Shown piece by piece: positions 8,146 through 15,356 of a DNA stretch of 64,000 nt (within the stretch, counting starts at the first letter, position 1; every line of letters begins with the position of its first letter). A program made the translations under genes and the position numbers. Source of the DNA: Bacillota bacterium (GTDB lineage Bacteria; Bacillota; Clostridia; Lachnospirales; Lachnospiraceae); contig JAEZOB010000023.1 in assembly GCA_023414355.1 (NCBI GenBank), forward strand, positions 186,001 to 250,000, written 5' to 3'. The notes beneath the pieces are model-generated. The model was not told the DNA's origin, did no database searches, and saw only the letters and a list, made by a program, of their open reading frames with translations.

Positions 8146-8964
8146 ATGTTAATACAGAATAATAATTTTAATATAAAACAGATTGCGGAATCTGGTCAAT
8201 GCTTTCGCATGAATCAGATTGAAGAAAATAGATATATCTTACTTGCGCTTGGACATTGTCTAATTCTGGAACAGAAGGCAGAGGATTTGGTGGAATTAAG
8301 TTGCAGTGAAAGAGAATATGAAGAGTTATGGAGAGATTATTTTGATTTGGATTATGATTATAGTCAAGTGATTGGAGAGATTGAGAAGGGCAAGGATGAA
8401 TTTTTAAAGGAGGCTGTCGCATACGGTCATGGAATTCGCATTCTAAAGCAAGATTTTTTTGAGACGATGATCAGCTTCATCATTTCACAGAATAAAAATA
8501 TACCGGCAATTAAAAATTCGATCGAAGCCCTATGCAGACATTATGGCGAAGAGCAGTACTGTGCTGGGACCGGCATTACTTACTATACCTTTCCCTCGCC
8601 GGAAGCCTTGGCTGCAGCCAGTACAAAAGAGCTTCGCAATATGTCTGTTGGCTACCGGGATGCATATATCCTTAGTGCGGCAAAGGCCATCACGGAAGGG
8701 CAGCTATGCCTTGAAAAAATCAAAAGCTACAGCTATGAGGAAGCGAAGAAGGCTCTTCTGAGTATCCATGGAATTGGGGAAAAGGTCGCGAACTGTATCT
8801 GCTTATATGGCCTCCATCATATTGAAGTATTTCCGGTCGATGTCTGGGTAAAACGAATACTTTCAGAAATCTATCAGGACCAGTTCCACAGCGAGCAATA
8901 TGAAGGAAAGATGGGAATCGTACAGCAATACATGTTTTACTATATGAGAAGCAGAGGCAAGTGA
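8146..8964 (+). CDS. OGG1-like 8-oxoguanine DNA glycosylase / AP lyase
   Basis: 272 residues. The N-terminal domain (IAESGQCFRMN near residue 13) matches the OGG_N/AlkA_N type. A central helical domain and a helix-hairpin-helix-GPD motif follow: SIHGIGEKVANCICLYGL with lysine K213, then FPVDVWVKRI with aspartate D232. These correspond to the catalytic Lys249 and Asp268 of human OGG1, so the protein should excise oxidised guanine and nick the resulting abasic site. The length is near that of clostridial Ogg proteins. No operon partner is seen. Confidence 0.9.
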   Translation: MLIQNNNFNIKQIAESGQCFRMNQIEENRYILLALGHCLILEQKAEDLVELSCSEREYEELWRDYFDLDYDYSQVIGEIEKGKDEFLKEAVAYGHGIRILKQDFFETMISFIISQNKNIPAIKNSIEALCRHYGEEQYCAGTGITYYTFPSPEALAAASTKELRNMSVGYRDAYILSAAKAITEGQLCLEKIKSYSYEEAKKALLSIHGIGEKVANCICLYGLHHIEVFPVDVWVKRILSEIYQDQFHSEQYEGKMGIVQQYMFYYMRSRGK

Positions 8965-9008
8965 TAAGTTGCGAGATAACGAAGTAATTTACTTGGTAGG
9001 CAGCATAG

Positions 9009-9080
9009 AAAATATCATATAAAATATCATATAAAATAATATATAAAATAATATTTAAAATAACATAGTTAATAACATAT
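9009..9080. repeat. 12-bp AT-rich minisatellite, six units
   Basis: Six consecutive 12-bp units: AAAATATCATAT twice, then AAAATAATATAT, AAAATAATATTT, AAAATAACATAG and TTAATAACATAT. The first two are identical and drift increases along the array. It lies just after the glycosylase gene, in a 550-bp stretch without a gene. Confidence 0.85.
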
Positions 9081-9149
9081 AGAAACTAATCACTTACAGG
9101 ATTACACTATTCATTATAAAATCATAGGTGGATCATCACAGTAAAACTT

Positions 9150-9262
9150 AAAGTGTCAAAAGCACCGCAGGTGCTTTCTGAATATAACACAGGGTTAAGC
9201 AAGCTCGCTTGCATTAGCCCTGTGTTGTATTCGGAAAAGTGCGAAGCATGTTTTGACACTTT
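9150..9262. repeat. 113-bp imperfect palindrome, MITE/REP-like
   Basis: Terminal arms AAAGTGTCAAAA (9150-9161) and TTTTGACACTTT (9251-9262) match perfectly. The inner arms AACACAGGG..TAA / TTA..CCCTGTGTT and GCAAGC/GCTTGC also pair, giving a nearly full-length hairpin. A third TTTGACACTTTA copy lies at 9312-9323. There is no ORF of note inside. It resembles a non-autonomous palindromic repeat; family unknown. Confidence 0.75.
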
Positions 9263-9519
9263 ATTGCTACCCATCAATAAATCATCAATGATATTCACAA
9301 TCTGAATATGATTTGACACTTTAATAATTCGTGACAGTGCTTCATACAAATGATTTATAAATTAATCATGTAAATCAAAACTTATTTAAAATGGTAATTC
9401 GATCCATGGATCATTTTCCTACGCATAGCCTTTCTTAATTCGGAGAAAATATAGTTGAAACAGATGTCACTAAACAATATTTTGTCGGAATAAATCATAA
9501 AGAAAGGCGGATGATTGTA

Positions 9520-9882
9520 ATGAATAATAAGCAAGGCTGTGAAAATGAACGTCGGCTGGAGCATATGGAGAATCTGGTAGAGAAACAGACCCGTACGGAA
9601 AGGCATCTGGAAGAGAATGCGGATATATCTCATTCCAAATCGAACATTGATCATGTGAAGGAACTACAGCAGGAAAGGCAGAAGGAGATCGATCATCTAA
9701 AGGATAAGATTGTGTATGGTGACAACTGCAGTAATGATTACAGGGAGAATACAGAAAAACGCTTCTTATATACAGAAGGATATCTAAATCATAATGCTGA
9801 TCACATGGACAAGGATTCCTTTGATCATGCCAAGACAAAGCAAGAGCACAGAAAAGAGCAATTAGATAATTTCAAAGTGTAG
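9520..9882 (+). CDS. Small hydrophilic protein of unknown function
   Basis: 120 residues from ATG 9520, placed 8 nt behind AAAGGCGG; an ATG at 9511 is too close to that site. The protein is highly charged and His-rich, with no membrane segment or signal peptide, and is predicted mostly helical. It has loosely repeated blocks: HMENLVEKQTRTERHLEENADISHSK and YTEGYLNHNADHMDKDSFDHAK share an H-N/E-AD-H pattern. I do not recognise the family. The good ribosome site and coding composition support expression. Confidence 0.65.
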   Translation: MNNKQGCENERRLEHMENLVEKQTRTERHLEENADISHSKSNIDHVKELQQERQKEIDHLKDKIVYGDNCSNDYRENTEKRFLYTEGYLNHNADHMDKDSFDHAKTKQEHRKEQLDNFKV

Positions 9883-9975
9883 AAGGCGGACATAAAATCA
9901 TAACTTGCAGGAGCAGTATCAGTGTCTTTCAAGGCATTCCTTCGAAAGGACCGAGCTGCCCCTGCATTTCTGTTA

Positions 9976-11301
9976 TTATGGTACCAGACGATTGATGTCA
10001 CGAGGAAACATACAGGAATATCTGACATTGTTCTGCTCTAAAAGGCGGGAGGTGAAGCGCTCCAGTCCGAGACCAAGCCCGCCGTGGGGTGGCATTCCAT
10101 ATCGGTGGATCATCAGATAGCTTTCGAAATCCTGTGGATTCATACCACGTCTTTGCATTTTTGCGATCTGCTCCTGATAATCATGGATGCGTTGTCCTCC
10201 CGTAGTAATCTCAAGCCCGCGGAATAAAAGATCAAAGCTAAGGGTAACTTCCGTATTTGCCGGGTCTTCTTTGGCATAAAAGGGACGCTTTTTTGAAGGG
10301 TAATGTGTAACGAATACGAATTCACTGCCGGTCTGCTGCCTTATCACTTCGTATAACAGCTTCTCCTCTTCGGGCTCAAAGTCATCCATGTCCTTGATTT
10401 CCCTTTGATATTCCCTTGCAATCAGTTCCTTCGCTTCCCCAAAAGGAATCGATGGAATGGAGGTGATTACCGGGAGCTTTACCTGAAGAAGGCTTAGTTC
10501 GTAGGGATAGGTTCCTTTCAGAAATTCTAGGCTGTATTTCAGCATAGAGGTCTCCATCTGCATGATGTCATGGAAGCTTTCTATAAAGCCCATCTCAAAA
10601 TCCACGCTGATATACTCGTTTAAATGCCTTGAGGTATCATGCTTCTCGGCACGAAATACAGGGGCAATTTCATAGACCCTTTCGTATACGCCTACCATCA
10701 TTTGCTTATAGGTCTGGGGGCTTTGGGCTAGAAAGGCTTCCCGACCAAAATAATCCAGTCGGAAGATATTCGCTCCTCCTTCGGCGCCGGCATAGACAAT
10801 CTTGGGAGAATGGATCTCTGTAAAAGCTTGTTTGGTCAGGAAATCCCGGAAACCGCGGCATAAGCCCTCCTGAATACGAAAGATCGCCCGCTCTTTCTCA
10901 TTGCGGAGGGTAATCGGACGATAATCCAGCAGTGTTTCGAGGGAAGTATCCAGTCTCTTGTTGTTGATTACTACGGGTGATTTTTCGACAGGCGTGGATA
11001 AAACCTCAATTTCCTTCAGCAAAAGCTCATATCCGACAGAGGATCGTTCTTCCGCTGCGACATCTCCGGTTACGATGACACAGGCTTCCTCCCTCAGCTG
11101 CTCAATAGGATAACAACAGGTTTTTGGATTGTGGATACACTGGATCATACCTCTCCGAGTTCTTAAAATCACAAAGGAAAATCCACTCATCAGCCTGATT
11201 TTGTAAATCGAACCGTGGAGCCTCACGGTTTCTCCGATCTGTGTTACAAGTGCTTCGGGCTCAATGTAATCTTTTTCTACTATTCCATTTAATTCATGCA
11301 T
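9976..11301 (-). CDS. aspS: Aspartyl-tRNA synthetase, archaeal (AspS2) type
   Basis: 441 residues, the size of archaeal-type AspRS rather than the about 590-residue bacterial form. Residues 18-110 form the OB-fold anticodon-binding domain (IGETVRLHGSIYKIRLMSGFSFVILR); the rest is the class II catalytic core with motif 2 (YEIAPVFRAEKHDTSRHLNEYISVDFE near 206-232) and motif 3 (GGLGLGLERFTSRLL near 412-426). Such enzymes in Firmicutes are often non-discriminating and also form Asp-tRNA(Asn) for GatCAB; that property cannot be read here. The start at 11301 has AAGGAG upstream. A promoter and a structured leader with terminator precede it. Confidence 0.92.
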   Translation of the reverse strand: MHELNGIVEKDYIEPEALVTQIGETVRLHGSIYKIRLMSGFSFVILRTRRGMIQCIHNPKTCCYPIEQLREEACVIVTGDVAAEERSSVGYELLLKEIEVLSTPVEKSPVVINNKRLDTSLETLLDYRPITLRNEKERAIFRIQEGLCRGFRDFLTKQAFTEIHSPKIVYAGAEGGANIFRLDYFGREAFLAQSPQTYKQMMVGVYERVYEIAPVFRAEKHDTSRHLNEYISVDFEMGFIESFHDIMQMETSMLKYSLEFLKGTYPYELSLLQVKLPVITSIPSIPFGEAKELIAREYQREIKDMDDFEPEEEKLLYEVIRQQTGSEFVFVTHYPSKKRPFYAKEDPANTEVTLSFDLLFRGLEITTGGQRIHDYQEQIAKMQRRGMNPQDFESYLMIHRYGMPPHGGLGLGLERFTSRLLEQNNVRYSCMFPRDINRLVP

Positions 11302-11334
11302 ATAGTTTCTCCTTTCTTTTTCAGAAACGGGTAC

Positions 11335-11386
11335 AAAAAAACCACCCCGGTAAAAGGAAAGTTATAGATTCCTACCGATGTGGTTT
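11335..11386 (-). terminator. Leader terminator upstream of aspS
   Basis: On the minus strand AACCAC..CGGTAGGAA pairs with TTCC..TTACCGGGGTGGTT and is followed by seven T residues, an intrinsic terminator placed only about 34 nt before the aspS start. Its 5' arm CCACAT can alternatively pair with ATGTGG about 20 nt upstream, which would be an antiterminator. Confidence 0.8.
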
Positions 11387-11540
11387 ATCAATTTGATATA
11401 GTATCCACATAGGTGCAACACGTTAAGCGCTTGCACCTATGAATAAATCATAGTTACAAGCGCCGCCGATCGTCGTCCCTATTCAGAGTAAAGTGGCTGA
11501 CTGCTTTCATTGATGATACCCGCTTTCTGAAATTTTATCC
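11387..11540 (-). promoter_or_regulatory. Structured 5' leader of aspS (attenuator, possibly T-box-like)
   Basis: Between the promoter and the leader terminator the RNA contains an 11-bp perfect hairpin (CATAGGTGCAA 11408-11418 with TTGCACCTATG 11431-11441) and a GC-rich GGGACGACGATCGGCGGCGC segment (11461-11480). Location before an aminoacyl-tRNA synthetase, length (about 230 nt) and mutually exclusive hairpins fit a T-box or similar attenuator. I could not find the canonical AGGGTGGNACCGCG T-box sequence, so the class is open. Confidence 0.55.
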
Positions 11541-11569
11541 AGAATAGCACAGAATATTTTAAAAGTCAA
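11541..11569 (-). promoter_or_regulatory. Sigma-A promoter of aspS
   Basis: Minus-strand TTGACT (11564-11569), 17-bp spacer and TATTCT (11541-11546). Transcription would start near 11535, giving a leader of about 235 nt. Confidence 0.7.
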
Positions 11570-11756
11570 CACAGATATTGAGCCGTACCACAACCGAATG
11601 TGCAATCTGATTATTCCTTGTATTATTTCGTACAAGATTTGTGGAATCTTGTTCTTCTCAAATGAACAGATTGAAGATAATCCCCTTGTCAGCTATAATC
11701 AGGAGCATGATGAATTAATCTATCGCATCCGTAATAACGGTAGCAGGTATTGTGAA

Positions 11757-11857
11757 TCATGAAATCAAACGGATTTAAGATTTCGTGATGGAATTTTTTA
11801 CACTTCTTTCAGGTGTTGCTTGTGTCGTCGTACTGCGACGGAATGGAGGTAAATATG
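11757..11857 (+). promoter_or_regulatory. Recurring 5' leader element, copy A (SDR gene)
   Basis: Hairpin ATCATGAAATC (11757-11767) / GATTTCGTGAT (11779-11789), then GGAATTTTTT, CTTCTTTCAGGTG (11803-11815), a small stem with GTCG/CGAC arms (GTCGTCGTACTGCGAC) and GGAGGTAAATATG. The same order of parts occurs at 58267-58351 and 61231-61319. The stretch ACTTCT is complementary, with two G-U pairs, to the GGAGGT ribosome site. The ORF reading through from 11813 is an artefact of this element. Confidence 0.65.
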
Positions 11858-12592
11858 ACGAATGTAAAAGGAAAATGGGCTCTTATTACAGGAGCAAGCA
11901 GGGGTGTCGGATATGAAATTGCCTTATTCATGGCTAAGAAGGGCTGTAATCTGGTGCTTCACTCAAGGTGTATCTCACATACAGAAAAGGTAATTGATGA
12001 AGTATTATCACTTGGGGTAGAGGCCTATGCGGTCCAAGCCGAGCTTTCTGATATCAATTCAGTCAATAGGATGCTCGATGAAATTGAGGAGCATAAGACT
12101 CATATTGATATATTGTTCAATGATGCGGGGGTACAGGTCGCATATCGGACTGATTATTTTAGGACGCCGGTGGAGGATTTTACTCAAAGCTTTATGATTA
12201 ATACAATCGCCCCGGCAATGATCTGCTACCGCCTTATCCCTAAGATGATGGATAAAGGCTTTGGCAGGGTGATCAATACAACAAGCGGAATCAGAAATGA
12301 GCCGGAGCAAGCAGGTTATTCCGCAAGTAAAGCAGCACTGGATAAATTCACAAAGGACTTAGGCTCTAGGCTGGAAGGGACCAATGTGATGATCAATTTA
12401 ACCGATCCGGGCTGGTGCAGGACGGATCTAGGAGGACCCCATGCACCAAATGACGTAAAAAGTTGCATTCCCGGTATCGCTGTCGGGGCTTTTGTGGACG
12501 ATAAGAAGAGTGGAAGGTTCTTTCCTGCTCAGTCCTTTGTAGGTATGACCCTGGAGGAGGCAGTCAAGAAAGCGCAGGAAACAGCAGAGTAG
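11855..12592 (+). CDS. Short-chain dehydrogenase/reductase
   Basis: 245 residues from ATG 11855, immediately behind GGAGGTAAAT. Classical SDR features are the NAD(P) site TGASRGVG at residues 12-19, NDAGVQ near 90 (family NNAG), the catalytic serine in TTSG near 142 and the YSASK active-site Tyr/Lys near 155-159. DPGWCRTDLGG follows, as in many SDRs. The substrate is unknown. It is a single gene, translated from the recurring leader, and converges on the amidase gene with only 6 bp between stops. Confidence 0.9.
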   Translation: MTNVKGKWALITGASRGVGYEIALFMAKKGCNLVLHSRCISHTEKVIDEVLSLGVEAYAVQAELSDINSVNRMLDEIEEHKTHIDILFNDAGVQVAYRTDYFRTPVEDFTQSFMINTIAPAMICYRLIPKMMDKGFGRVINTTSGIRNEPEQAGYSASKAALDKFTKDLGSRLEGTNVMINLTDPGWCRTDLGGPHAPNDVKSCIPGIAVGAFVDDKKSGRFFPAQSFVGMTLEEAVKKAQETAE

Positions 12593-12598
12593 TCTCGG

Positions 12599-13576
12599 TT
12601 AATCAACAGGAACTTTAATAATCTGCCCTACTTCAACATCATCGGTGGAAAGCTGATTCAGCCTCATTATTTCCTGATAACGTGAGGCATCACCCAGATA
12701 ACTTTTGCTGAGTTTGGTCAGGGAATCTCCCTGCTTTATGACATGGATACGGTATCTCATCAATAGAAGCTTCTGACCTATCGTAAGATGGTCAGGGGCT
12801 TTCAGTTTATTCAACCGGATCAATTCTTCGGTTGTCGTATGGTTGTCATTTGCCAGCTGATATAACGTATCTCCTTCAACCACGGTATGATAAAGCTTTT
12901 GAATACCTTTAGAACTCCGTTCCTCATAATTTTTACAATTACAATAGTGATCCACTGCGTTGGCAATCTCGTTTGCGCTTTCTTCCCAGAAATCCTGATT
13001 TGCCATATAGTTCTGAGCTTCCTTACTATTTGTCATAAATGCCAATTCACAAAGAACGGAGGCTTTTGTTTTCATGCTTTTACAGTTGCATAGAGCTAAC
13101 TTTGCACTATGAATTCCGCGATTTTGCTGATCGGAACCCTTCTTAATTTCAGAAAGGATATATTCCGCGAGGCGTCTGGAATCTTCGGGATATTGTGCAT
13201 GGATATAGATAGAGGTACCTGCAACAGAATTAAAGCGATCTCCATCGCCATATGCATTAAAGTGAATCGAGATGGAATAATCGCAAGAGGCCTTCTTGAT
13301 CTTACTTTGTCTCTGAGCAAGAGAGATATCAGCATCATCTGCGGCGTTTTCATCATTCCAGCCGACCTTAATCACCTCATATCCGCGTTTTTTTAATGAT
13401 TTATATAAACGATCAGCGACACCTACATTAGCATAATGCTCCTGATATCTGGAGCCCTTGGGGATATCAATTTTCCCATCGTGATCGATATCAACAGATT
13501 TCGTGAAGGGAGGGGTTCTCTTTCCCTTTGTTTGACTTCCGTGTCCGGCATCAATTGCAATTTTAGTACCTGGCAT
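12599..13576 (-). CDS. N-acetylmuramoyl-L-alanine amidase with two LysM domains
   Basis: 325 residues. Residues 5-212 are an Amidase_3 zinc domain with IDAGHG (H12), E46, SIHFNA (H105) and catalytic E177 in LCELAFMTN. Two LysM peptidoglycan-binding modules follow at about 229-272 (HTVVEGDTLYQLA) and 276-323 (HVIKQGDSLTKLS). There is no signal peptide or membrane segment, so the enzyme may act from the mother cell at sporulation (as CwlC does) or be released by lysis. GGAG lies 8 nt before the ATG. The enzyme cleaves the lactyl-amide bond between MurNAc and L-Ala. Confidence 0.92.
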   Translation of the reverse strand: MPGTKIAIDAGHGSQTKGKRTPPFTKSVDIDHDGKIDIPKGSRYQEHYANVGVADRLYKSLKKRGYEVIKVGWNDENAADDADISLAQRQSKIKKASCDYSISIHFNAYGDGDRFNSVAGTSIYIHAQYPEDSRRLAEYILSEIKKGSDQQNRGIHSAKLALCNCKSMKTKASVLCELAFMTNSKEAQNYMANQDFWEESANEIANAVDHYCNCKNYEERSSKGIQKLYHTVVEGDTLYQLANDNHTTTEELIRLNKLKAPDHLTIGQKLLLMRYRIHVIKQGDSLTKLSKSYLGDASRYQEIMRLNQLSTDDVEVGQIIKVPVD

Positions 13577-13639
13577 AACTCATACTCCTTTTTTATTCAT
13601 ATAGTTACAATATACGCCACAGGAATAGAAAAGTTTACA

Positions 13640-13680
13640 AAAGGCCTTTGTAATCCCAAATAATAGATTACAAAGACCCT
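13640..13680 (-). terminator. Terminator of the thioesterase gene
   Basis: GGCCTTTGTAATC (13643-13655) pairs with GATTACAAAGACC (13666-13678); read on the minus strand the stem is followed by a T-rich TTTTGTAAACTTTTC tail, about 30 bp past the stop at 13707. Confidence 0.75.
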
Positions 13681-13706
13681 ACAATGAGTTCTGATAGGAA
13701 TAGATA

Positions 13707-14177
13707 TTAGTAGCCCTCTTTACGCCTTTTTGCACGAAGTGTGTGCCTCTTCTTCCCGACTTCCCACTCTGCATGCTCTGATTCTGTCTCGAGAACCAGT
13801 CTCGGTACTTCGATCGGTTGATCTTCATCGTCAAGTGCGACCATAACCAGATAGGCCCGGTTGACCACCTTTCGGGTGCCTGACAGATCTTCCACATAGG
13901 TATCTACACGTACCTCCATGGAAGTAGTTCCCACATAAGTGATACGGCCGATTAATACCAAGGTATTATTGATAAATGCACCTGCTTTGAACTGCAGGTT
14001 ATCAATTGCAGCAGTTGTGACATTATGTCCGCAGTGACGTCGCGCTACCACACCTGCGACAACATCAATCCATTCCACCAATTGCCCGCCGAAAAGACGG
14101 TCGGTGCCGTTGATATGAGAAGGCATAATGATTTGTACCTGCTCTGTAATAGAATCTGAGACTCGCTTTGGTTCCAT
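13707..14177 (-). CDS. Acyl-CoA thioesterase, hotdog fold (YkhA/BACH type)
   Basis: 156 residues, start at 14177 behind GGAGGAACC. A single hotdog domain carries the YkhA/YciA-type signatures NGTDRLFGGQLVEWIDVVAGVVA (residues 22-44, catalytic Asp in the helix) and ARRHCGHNVTTAAIDNLQF. These enzymes hydrolyse acyl-CoA thioesters of medium or long chain. It stands alone, divergent from the fructose-bisphosphate aldolase gene. Confidence 0.9.
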   Translation of the reverse strand: MEPKRVSDSITEQVQIIMPSHINGTDRLFGGQLVEWIDVVAGVVARRHCGHNVTTAAIDNLQFKAGAFINNTLVLIGRITYVGTTSMEVRVDTYVEDLSGTRKVVNRAYLVMVALDDEDQPIEVPRLVLETESEHAEWEVGKKRHTLRAKRRKEGY

Positions 14178-14284
14178 GGTTCCTCCGTTTCTTCAAAAGT
14201 ATTACGATCGGATTTTTGGTTTATACTATTGTAAACCTTTTTTAAAAAAAATACAAAAAAACTTTTCATTAGATAATTTTATGG

Positions 14285-14290
14285 TATAAT
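14285..14290 (+). promoter_or_regulatory. -10 box of the fba promoter
   Basis: Perfect TATAAT 51 bp before the fba start codon in a strongly AT-rich region; no good -35 is visible at 17 bp. A-tracts upstream (14243-14263) could act as an UP element. Confidence 0.5.
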
Positions 14291-14340
14291 AAATGCAGCA
14301 TTGCAAAATATTTAACAAAATGGAAAGGATTGATAGGATT

Positions 14341-15279
14341 ATGGCATTAGTTACAACGAAAGAAATGTTTCAAAAGGCATATGCCGGCGGTTATGCAATT
14401 GGTGCTTTTAACGTAAATAATATGGAGATCGTACAGGGTATTACTGAAGCAGCAAAAGAATTAAATGCACCGGTAATATTACAGGTTTCAGCCGGAGCAA
14501 GAAAGTATGCAAAGCATGCTTACCTTGTGAAATTAGTAGAGGCTGCATTAGAAGATACCGATCTTCCGATCGCACTTCACTTAGATCATGGCGATGATTT
14601 CGAGATTTGTAAGGCTTGTATCGATGGTGGTTTCTCCTCCGTTATGATTGATGGATCCAAGCACAGCTTTGAGGATAATATCGCTTTAACCAAGAAGGTT
14701 GTAGAATATGCTCATGCACATGGAGCAGTTGTTGAAGGTGAGTTAGGCAAATTAGCAGGTATCGAGGATGATGTAAAGGTTAAGGCTGAAGACGCATCCT
14801 ATACCAGACCCGAAGAAGTAGAAGAATTTGTTACCCGTACCGGCGTAGATTCACTTGCAATCGCAATCGGAACCAGCCACGGTGCTTTCAAGTTCAAGCC
14901 TGGTCAGAAGCCTCAGCTTCGTTTTGATATTTTGGAAGAGGTAGCAAAGAGACTGCCTAACTTCCCGATCGTTTTACACGGCGCATCCAGTGTATCCCAG
15001 GAATATGTTGAGATTATTAAGCAGTTCGGCGGCAAGATGGATGATGCAATCGGTATTCCGGAGGATATGTTAAGACAGGCAGCAAAGATGGCAGTATGTA
15101 AGATCAACATCGACTCTGACTTAAGACTTGCATTTACTGCAGGCATCAGAGAATACCTGTACAGCAATCCCAGCCACTTTGATCCCAGACAGTACCTTAC
15201 TCCTGCAAGAAATAACATTAAGACTCTTGTTAAGCATAAGATCGTTAATGTACTTGGCTGTGACGGCGCTGCATTATAA
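14341..15279 (+). CDS. fba: Class II fructose-1,6-bisphosphate aldolase
   Basis: 312 residues from ATG 14341 (MALVTTKEMFQKAYAGGYAI), the usual start of this family; in-frame upstream ATGs lack a ribosome site. It cleaves fructose-1,6-bisphosphate to DHAP and glyceraldehyde-3-phosphate in glycolysis. The zinc and catalytic residues are visible in LHLDHGDDFE (near 80-90), in VEGELGKLAGIEDDV, in GTSHGAFKF (about 177-185) and in VLHGASSV (about 208-215), with NIDSDLRLAFT for phosphate binding. Codon use is more biased than in its neighbours, as expected for a highly expressed gene. A strong bidirectional terminator follows. Confidence 0.96.
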   Translation: MALVTTKEMFQKAYAGGYAIGAFNVNNMEIVQGITEAAKELNAPVILQVSAGARKYAKHAYLVKLVEAALEDTDLPIALHLDHGDDFEICKACIDGGFSSVMIDGSKHSFEDNIALTKKVVEYAHAHGAVVEGELGKLAGIEDDVKVKAEDASYTRPEEVEEFVTRTGVDSLAIAIGTSHGAFKFKPGQKPQLRFDILEEVAKRLPNFPIVLHGASSVSQEYVEIIKQFGGKMDDAIGIPEDMLRQAAKMAVCKINIDSDLRLAFTAGIREYLYSNPSHFDPRQYLTPARNNIKTLVKHKIVNVLGCDGAAL

Positions 15280-15304
15280 TAGTTGGATTTGAATATGGTA
15301 TAAG

Positions 15305-15335
15305 AAAAGGAGGTGTATATTACACCTCCTTTTAA
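15305..15335. terminator. Bidirectional terminator between fba and the GGDEF-EAL gene
   Basis: AAAAGGAGGTGTA and TACACCTCCTTTT form a perfect 13-bp stem with a three-base loop; the A and T runs at the ends let it work on both strands. It serves the convergent genes ending at 15279 (+) and 15357 (-). Confidence 0.92.
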
Positions 15336-15356
15336 AATGAGTTTTAATGAAGTTAA

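Noticed and set aside
9009..9080. Possible CRISPR array
   Set aside because: Units are contiguous, 12 bp, without spacers and without cas genes.
11387..11540. Firm call of a T-box riboswitch
   Set aside because: The canonical T-box sequence and a clear specifier loop were not found; kept only as attenuator-like leader.
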